The position numbers and the translations under genes were made by a program. A DNA stretch of 64,000 nucleotides, from assembly GCA_029974035.1 (NCBI GenBank), contig JARKQG010000075.1:62001-126000 (forward strand). The letters are read 5' to 3'. This document shows positions 60,088-64,000 of this stretch, piece after piece. A model generated the notes under the pieces. The model saw only the letters and a list, made by a program, of their open reading frames with translations, was not told where the DNA came from and searched no databases. Within the stretch, counting starts at the first letter, position 1, and every line of letters starts with the position of its first letter. Origin of the DNA: Eubacteriales bacterium. GTDB lineage: Bacteria > Bacillota_A > Clostridia > Christensenellales > Aristaeellaceae.

Positions 60088-60116
60088 TTGACAGCGGGCG
60101 GGCCGAGTGATATGGT
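60088..60116 (+). promoter_or_regulatory. Sigma-A promoter of the nitroreductase gene
   Basis: TTGACA, 17 bp, TATGGT; start of transcription near 60123 excludes the in-frame start at 60082. Confidence 0.65.
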
Positions 60117-60144
60117 ATCGTTTTGTGAAAAGGGGGAGAGGCCC

Positions 60145-60648
60145 GTGGACGCGACGGAAGCCATTCGCGCGCGGCGCAGCATTCGAAAATACATTCCGGG
60201 GGCGGCCGTCCCCGAGGCGCACCTCCGGCTGATGCTGGAGGCGGCGATGATGGCCCCCAGCGCCTGCAATACCCGGCCCTGGGATTTTACCGTCGTCCGG
60301 GACCGCAGGACGCTGGAGCGGATCGCCGCGGCGCACCCCTACGCCCGGATGGCGGCGGAGGCCTCGCTGGCGGTGGTGGTGGGCGCGCGGCCGGATCTGC
60401 TGCCCGGCGGCATGCCGGAATACTGGCCGCAGGACTGCGCCGCCGCCACGGAAAACCTGCTTTTGCAGGCGACGGCGCTGGGCTACGGCGCGGTGTGGTG
60501 CGGCGTGTACCCGCAGAAGGAGCGGATGGACGCGATCCGGGAGATTGTGGGCGGCAGCGTCCCCTTCTCGCTGGTCGCCCTGGGTGTTCCCGCGGAGGCG
60601 CCCCCGGCCCGCGGCCGGTTTGACCCCGCGCGGGTGCGGGTACTGTAA
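60145..60648 (+). CDS. Nitroreductase-family flavoprotein
   Basis: 167 residues: AIRARRSIRKYIPGAAVPE (FMN phosphate site), MMAPSACNTRPWDFTVV, LLLQATALGYGAVWCGVYP, and VALGVPAE. Typical small NAD(P)H-dependent FMN reductase of Clostridia. Start: GTG at 60145 after AGGGGGAG. Physiological substrate unknown. Confidence 0.9.
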   Translation: MDATEAIRARRSIRKYIPGAAVPEAHLRLMLEAAMMAPSACNTRPWDFTVVRDRRTLERIAAAHPYARMAAEASLAVVVGARPDLLPGGMPEYWPQDCAAATENLLLQATALGYGAVWCGVYPQKERMDAIREIVGGSVPFSLVALGVPAEAPPARGRFDPARVRVL

Positions 60649-60669
60649 GCGAAATCGGGCGATGACAGC

Positions 60670-61545
60670 ATGCGGTTGTTTGACTTTTCGAGCGCGGCCT
60701 TTGACGCGCGTCTGACGCTGACCGAGAGCGCCCAGGCATTTCACTGGCAGGCGCGGGACGGCGCGTTCACGGCGGTTTCCGGCGGGGTTCCGATGCGCGT
60801 CCGCCAGGCGGGCGCGGGCATTTTGGTGGAGGCGCCGGAGGACACCCCCGAGGCGGCGCTGCGCCGCTACTTTGATCTGGACAGGGACTATCTGGCCGTC
60901 GCGGGGGAATTTCAGGACTGCCCGTGGGCGGTCGAGGCGTTTTCCCGGCTTCCCGGGCTTCGGCTGCTCCGGCAGCCGCCATGGGAGGCGCTGGTGACCT
61001 TTCTGATTTCCCAGAACAACAATACCGCCCGCATTGGCAAGCTGGTGCGCGCGCTTTGCGAGGCCTTTGGCGACCGCGTGGACGCCTTCGGCCTGGTGCT
61101 TGCTGCGTTTCCCGCGCCGGAGGCGCTGGCGGCGGCGGGGGAGGACGCGCTGCGCGGGATGGGCTTTGGCTACCGGGCGGCGTACCTTGTGGAGAGCGCC
61201 CGGGCGGTGGCGGCGGGATTCCCGCTGGAGGCGCTGGCCGGCATGGCATACGGGGACGCTCGCGAAAGGCTTCTGGAACTGCCCGGCGTCGGGCCCAAGG
61301 TAGCGGACTGCGTGCTGCTCTTTGGCTGCGGACACCTTTCGGCGTACCCGGTGGATGTATGGGTAGCGCGCCTCTCCCGCGAGTGGCTCGCGCTGGAGGG
61401 CAAGACCGGGCGGGCGCTGGCGGAAACCGCGCGCGCCCGCTTTGGCCCCCACGCGGGCATTTTGCAGCAGTACCTCTTTCACTGTGCGCGCTGCGGCCTG
61501 ATCCGTGCACCGGACACGACGGGCGCGACACATCTTACGCAATAA
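60670..61545 (+). CDS. ogg: 8-oxoguanine DNA glycosylase, OGG1-like
   Basis: 291 residues. N-terminal OGG_N-like beta domain (FDARLTLTESAQAFHWQ), HhH-GPD core FLISQNNNTARIGKLVRALC, and ELPGVGPKVADCVLLFG followed by PVDVWV. The catalytic Lys210 and Asp229 are 19 residues apart, as in human OGG1 (Lys249/Asp268), so it should be a bifunctional glycosylase/AP lyase. ATG at 60670, 21 bases after the nitroreductase gene; probably co-transcribed. Confidence 0.9.
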   Translation: MRLFDFSSAAFDARLTLTESAQAFHWQARDGAFTAVSGGVPMRVRQAGAGILVEAPEDTPEAALRRYFDLDRDYLAVAGEFQDCPWAVEAFSRLPGLRLLRQPPWEALVTFLISQNNNTARIGKLVRALCEAFGDRVDAFGLVLAAFPAPEALAAAGEDALRGMGFGYRAAYLVESARAVAAGFPLEALAGMAYGDARERLLELPGVGPKVADCVLLFGCGHLSAYPVDVWVARLSREWLALEGKTGRALAETARARFGPHAGILQQYLFHCARCGLIRAPDTTGATHLTQ

Positions 61546-61578
61546 AGTAAAGTTTTATCGCTTAAAACTTGTTGGGTA

Positions 61579-61607
61579 TTGACAAAAAAGGGGTGAATCG
61601 CTAGAAT
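61579..61607 (+). promoter_or_regulatory. Sigma-A promoter of the duplicated secreted protein
   Basis: TTGACA, 17 bp, TAGAAT in an AT-rich patch. Confidence 0.85.
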
Positions 61608-61657
61608 ATATATCGGTTTACTCAATGTCCCGGAATTTGAATCGGAGGTGCCTTCTC

Positions 61658-62656
61658 GTGAACAAAGTTACCGCGCTTATTCTGGTCTGCATGCTCGTAT
61701 TGGGCCTGACGGCCGTCTCCGTCTCCGCCGAGGGCGAACTCAAGACGGGCCTCGCCGCCGTCACCTCGCTGGCCAGCTCCAAATCCGCCACGGCCGACGC
61801 GGACGGCGTTGCCCAGACCGACGCCCAGGTGGTCGCCGTCACCGTCGACCAGGACGGCAGGATTGTGGATTGCGTCATTGACGCCATCCAGGCGAAGATC
61901 GCCTTCGGCGCGGACGGCACCCTGAAGACCGACGCCGCCACCACCTTCAAGACCAAGACCGAGTTGGGCGCGGACTACGGCATGGTCAAAGGCTCCGCCA
62001 TTGGCAAGGAATGGTTTGAGCAGGCCGCGGCGCTGGCCGAATACGTCAAGGGCAAGACGGCGGAAGAAGTGCTGGCCATCCCCATGGACGAGGAGACCCA
62101 CCCCACCGACGCGGACCTGACCGCCTCCGTCACCATCAAGATTTCGGGCTATGTGGCCGCCATCGCCAAGGCTGCGCAGAACGCCCAGTCCATCGGCGCG
62201 GGCGCGGGCGACAAGCTGGGCCTGGGCATTTCCACCGACATGCACCAGTCCGCAGCCGCCACGGCCGACGCGGCCGGCTCCGCCCAGTCCTACTCCTTCA
62301 TGACCGCCGTCACCTACAACGCCGAGGGCGTCATCACCAGCTGCATCATGGACGCGCTGCAGGGCACCGTCGCCTTTGACGCGAAGGGCCAGATCACGTC
62401 CGACGTGAGCGTTGCGCCCCAGACCAAGGACGAGCTGGGCGACGACTACGGCATGAAGAAGGCCTCCGGCATCGGCAAGGAATGGTACGAGCAGGCCGAG
62501 GGCTTTGCGAAGTACGTGGCGGGCAAGACCGCCGAAGCGGTGTCCGGCATCCAGCTGACCGACGAGGGCAAGGCCGCCGACGCGGATCTGGCCAGCGTGG
62601 CCACCGTGTCCGTCTCCCCGATGGTCCAGGTGGTTTTGAAAGCCCTCCAGGGCTGA
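61658..62656 (+). CDS. Secreted protein made of two tandem ~140-residue repeats
   Basis: 332 residues from a GTG start (61658) behind CGGAGGTG. Signal peptide LILVCMLVLGLTAVSVSAEG. Residues ~40-175 and ~195-325 are copies of one domain: each has a VxVxxDGxIxxCxxDAxQxxxxF strand pair, TKxELGxDYGM, IGKEWxEQA and YVxGKTAE. The N-terminal half of each copy resembles FMN-binding-type exported domains, but I cannot place the family with certainty. Enriched in Ala, Thr, Asp and Lys relative to neighbours. Own promoter and terminator. Confidence 0.82.
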   Translation: MNKVTALILVCMLVLGLTAVSVSAEGELKTGLAAVTSLASSKSATADADGVAQTDAQVVAVTVDQDGRIVDCVIDAIQAKIAFGADGTLKTDAATTFKTKTELGADYGMVKGSAIGKEWFEQAAALAEYVKGKTAEEVLAIPMDEETHPTDADLTASVTIKISGYVAAIAKAAQNAQSIGAGAGDKLGLGISTDMHQSAAATADAAGSAQSYSFMTAVTYNAEGVITSCIMDALQGTVAFDAKGQITSDVSVAPQTKDELGDDYGMKKASGIGKEWYEQAEGFAKYVAGKTAEAVSGIQLTDEGKAADADLASVATVSVSPMVQVVLKALQG

Positions 62657-62676
62657 GTCCGGCCAAAGGAAAAAAG

Positions 62677-62713
62677 ACGGGCGGAGAGAATTTTCTCCGC
62701 CCGTTTTGTCTTT
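62677..62713 (+). terminator. Terminator after the duplicated secreted protein
   Basis: ACGGGCGGAGA-GAATTT-TCTCCGCCCGT then TTTGTCTTT; A-run on the other side makes it usable by the convergent gene. Confidence 0.9.
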
Positions 62714-62734
62714 CAAAGGGCTGCCCGACCGGGT

Positions 62735-63979
62735 TTACGCGGCGGGTGGGCCGTCCCCGCCGCCCTCGTGGGGGCGTCCGCAGTAGGGGCAGCAGGTCCA
62801 GGCGTCCTCCTGGGCGCGGCCGCAGGCGGCGCAGCGCTCCTTCAGCGGGGCGCCGCACAGGGGACAGGCCGCATACTCCGGCCGGACGGCCGCGCCGCAG
62901 CGCGGGCAGCGCGCCTCGGCCGGGCGGACGATCAGGTAGACGATCAGCGCCACAAAGTTGCCCGCGAGCGTCAGCGCGCCCCACAGCGCGGGCTTGAAAT
63001 TCCGCCGCCGCGCGTCGCGGAACACCCACAGCGCCGTCAGCAAAATCAGCGCCGCGAGGCCCGCCAGCCACAGGGGGTAGAGGTTGCCGATAAGCTCCCA
63101 GCTGCGCATCGTCCGCAGGTGCGCCGCGTTGGTTTGGGCGTTGTTTTCGTACAGCGCCAGCGCGGTCAGGCTGCCGTCCTCGTTCTGGACCAGCCGCGCG
63201 TTCCAGTCGCCCGCCTGCCGCAGCTGGTATTGCTCCCACTCGCAGTACCGCTTGACGCGGTCCACGTCCGCCTGGGTGGCCCCGCCCGCGAGGGCCTGCA
63301 AAACGTCGTAGTTGTTCATCCATTCCTCGCGGGTGATCTGCCCGTCGAAGGAAGCCGCCGCGGCCGCCTCCGCGCGCGCCATCAGGTCGTCATCATCCCA
63401 ATCCGCCCAGTCATCCCATGCTCCGCCGTTTTGCAGATAGGCGGCGTAGGCTTCGTAGAGCGCGGTGTTGAGGGTGGGGAACAGCGACGGATAGGCGGTG
63501 TCGCTCCGGCCGAAAGCGGCGGCTGGTTCGCGGTCCATGTTCTCCGCGATGACGAGCGCGCGGTGGGCGATCTGGCCGCCCTCGTCCAGCAGCAGCGCCA
63601 GCGCGCCGCGGATAAAATCTCCCTGCAAGGTCTCCCGCTGTCGGAAATAGGGCGAGGTCAACAGCCTGAGCCGGGCGGTGCCGTCGAGAAAATTGTCGTT
63701 GGCGGAGCCGAGGACGTTGCCCGACGCATCCAGCAGGATCAGGTTTCCGGCGGCGCTGCCCATCCAGTTTTCCGCGTCCGCCAGGTCGTGGGCGAGCACG
63801 GTTTCCCGGCCGCCGAAGGACAGGTCGGCCTGAATATCGTCCATGCGCTCCGTCACAATTTCGTACCGGGTGGGAGAATACTCCAGCCGCAGCAGGAAGA
63901 GTCCCGCCCCAAAGACGACGAGTGCCAGCGCCACCAGGATGCATGCGGCCTTCAGCCGGTCTTTTTTACGCTCCTTCAT
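62735..63979 (-). CDS. Membrane protein with extracytoplasmic sensor-like region and C-terminal zinc ribbons
   Basis: 414 residues. Membrane helix ~10-30, an outside region of ~250 residues with a PAS/Cache-like turn (LILLDASGNVLGSANDN) and an acidic, Ala-rich stretch, two more helices (~283-303, ~318-338), and a cytoplasmic tail with two or three zinc ribbons: RCPRCGAAV, ACPLCGAPLKERCAACG, CCPYCG. ATG at 63979 after AAAGGAGCGGG. No kinase or enzyme motif. Function unknown. Confidence 0.82.
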   Translation of the reverse strand: MKERKKDRLKAACILVALALVVFGAGLFLLRLEYSPTRYEIVTERMDDIQADLSFGGRETVLAHDLADAENWMGSAAGNLILLDASGNVLGSANDNFLDGTARLRLLTSPYFRQRETLQGDFIRGALALLLDEGGQIAHRALVIAENMDREPAAAFGRSDTAYPSLFPTLNTALYEAYAAYLQNGGAWDDWADWDDDDLMARAEAAAAASFDGQITREEWMNNYDVLQALAGGATQADVDRVKRYCEWEQYQLRQAGDWNARLVQNEDGSLTALALYENNAQTNAAHLRTMRSWELIGNLYPLWLAGLAALILLTALWVFRDARRRNFKPALWGALTLAGNFVALIVYLIVRPAEARCPRCGAAVRPEYAACPLCGAPLKERCAACGRAQEDAWTCCPYCGRPHEGGGDGPPAA

Positions 63980-64000
63980 ATTCCCGCTCCTTTTCAAGAC

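Noticed and set aside
1..64000. Prophage, transposase, integrase, CRISPR array, tRNA or rRNA
   Set aside because: Both strands were scanned for the usual proteins, repeat-spacer patterns and GTTC-type tRNA arms; none was convincing.

Overview
The window is about 64 kb of GC-rich (roughly two thirds G+C), densely packed chromosomal DNA, most likely from a spore-forming Bacillota of the class Clostridia. Evidence seen here: a small acid-soluble spore protein gene, a T-box leader before metG, a YesM/YesN two-component pair, YlbM/TmcAL, a YwlE-type phosphatase, the rho-rpmE-DUF1385-prmC-prfA-ywlC-ywlE gene order, AddA, and sharp sigma-A promoters (TTGACA-17-TATAAT) set in otherwise GC-rich sequence. 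GTG and TTG starts are common. I see no prophage, insertion sequence, CRISPR array, tRNA or rRNA; this is core genome with a few accessory patches. A genus cannot be assigned from the sequence alone.

Layout. 1-6.5 kb (minus): the start of a sugar ABC ATPase, a YesN/YesM two-component system, an unusual array of inverted repeats, and an OpuA/ProU-type glycine betaine operon. 6.6-10.9 kb: sbcDC. 10.9-14.4 kb: a PfkB kinase (probably KDG kinase)-gnd operon with a divergent GntR/FadR regulator and a TGTAATACA operator. 14.4-19.1 kb is the main accessory patch: a stand-alone RyR-domain protein, a membrane-TrkA-RyR fusion, a GT2-pyruvyltransferase fusion, and a 77-residue unknown under a perfect promoter. 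19.3-23.8 kb: an ECF sigma factor with a VWA-domain membrane partner, a YesL-like membrane protein, a SASP and a methyltransferase. 23.8-29.2 kb: hslO followed by an unexplained TPR / HEAT-like / zinc-ribbon-TPR / secreted-protein run.

29.3-49.4 kb is translation and RNA-modification territory: tmcAL, tdk, queH, T-box-metG, tatD, PHP-GNAT-GNAT-prmA-rsmE-mtaB, hinT, rpsU, a TRM11-like methyltransferase, rho (with a long low-complexity insert), rpmE, DUF1385, prmC, prfA, ywlC, ywlE and a TSCPD protein. 49.4-64 kb: addA, a PfkB kinase, a secreted Ig-like/CapA protein, a 6S RNA gene, an FGGY kinase, a cupin, a C39-like peptidase, a small unknown, a nitroreductase, an OGG1-like glycosylase, a duplicated secreted protein and a zinc-ribbon membrane protein.

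The strongest non-obvious results are: (i) a 6S RNA gene at 56201-56393 (minus), with its own perfect promoter, a closing helix joining its ends and an abutting intrinsic terminator; (ii) the paired RyR-domain genes, a candidate ligand-sensing membrane system; (iii) an ECF sigma factor whose only operon partner is a VWA protein with an anti-sigma-like N-terminus; and (iv) a hairpin array bounded by two copies of a 27-bp palindrome at 3068-3326.
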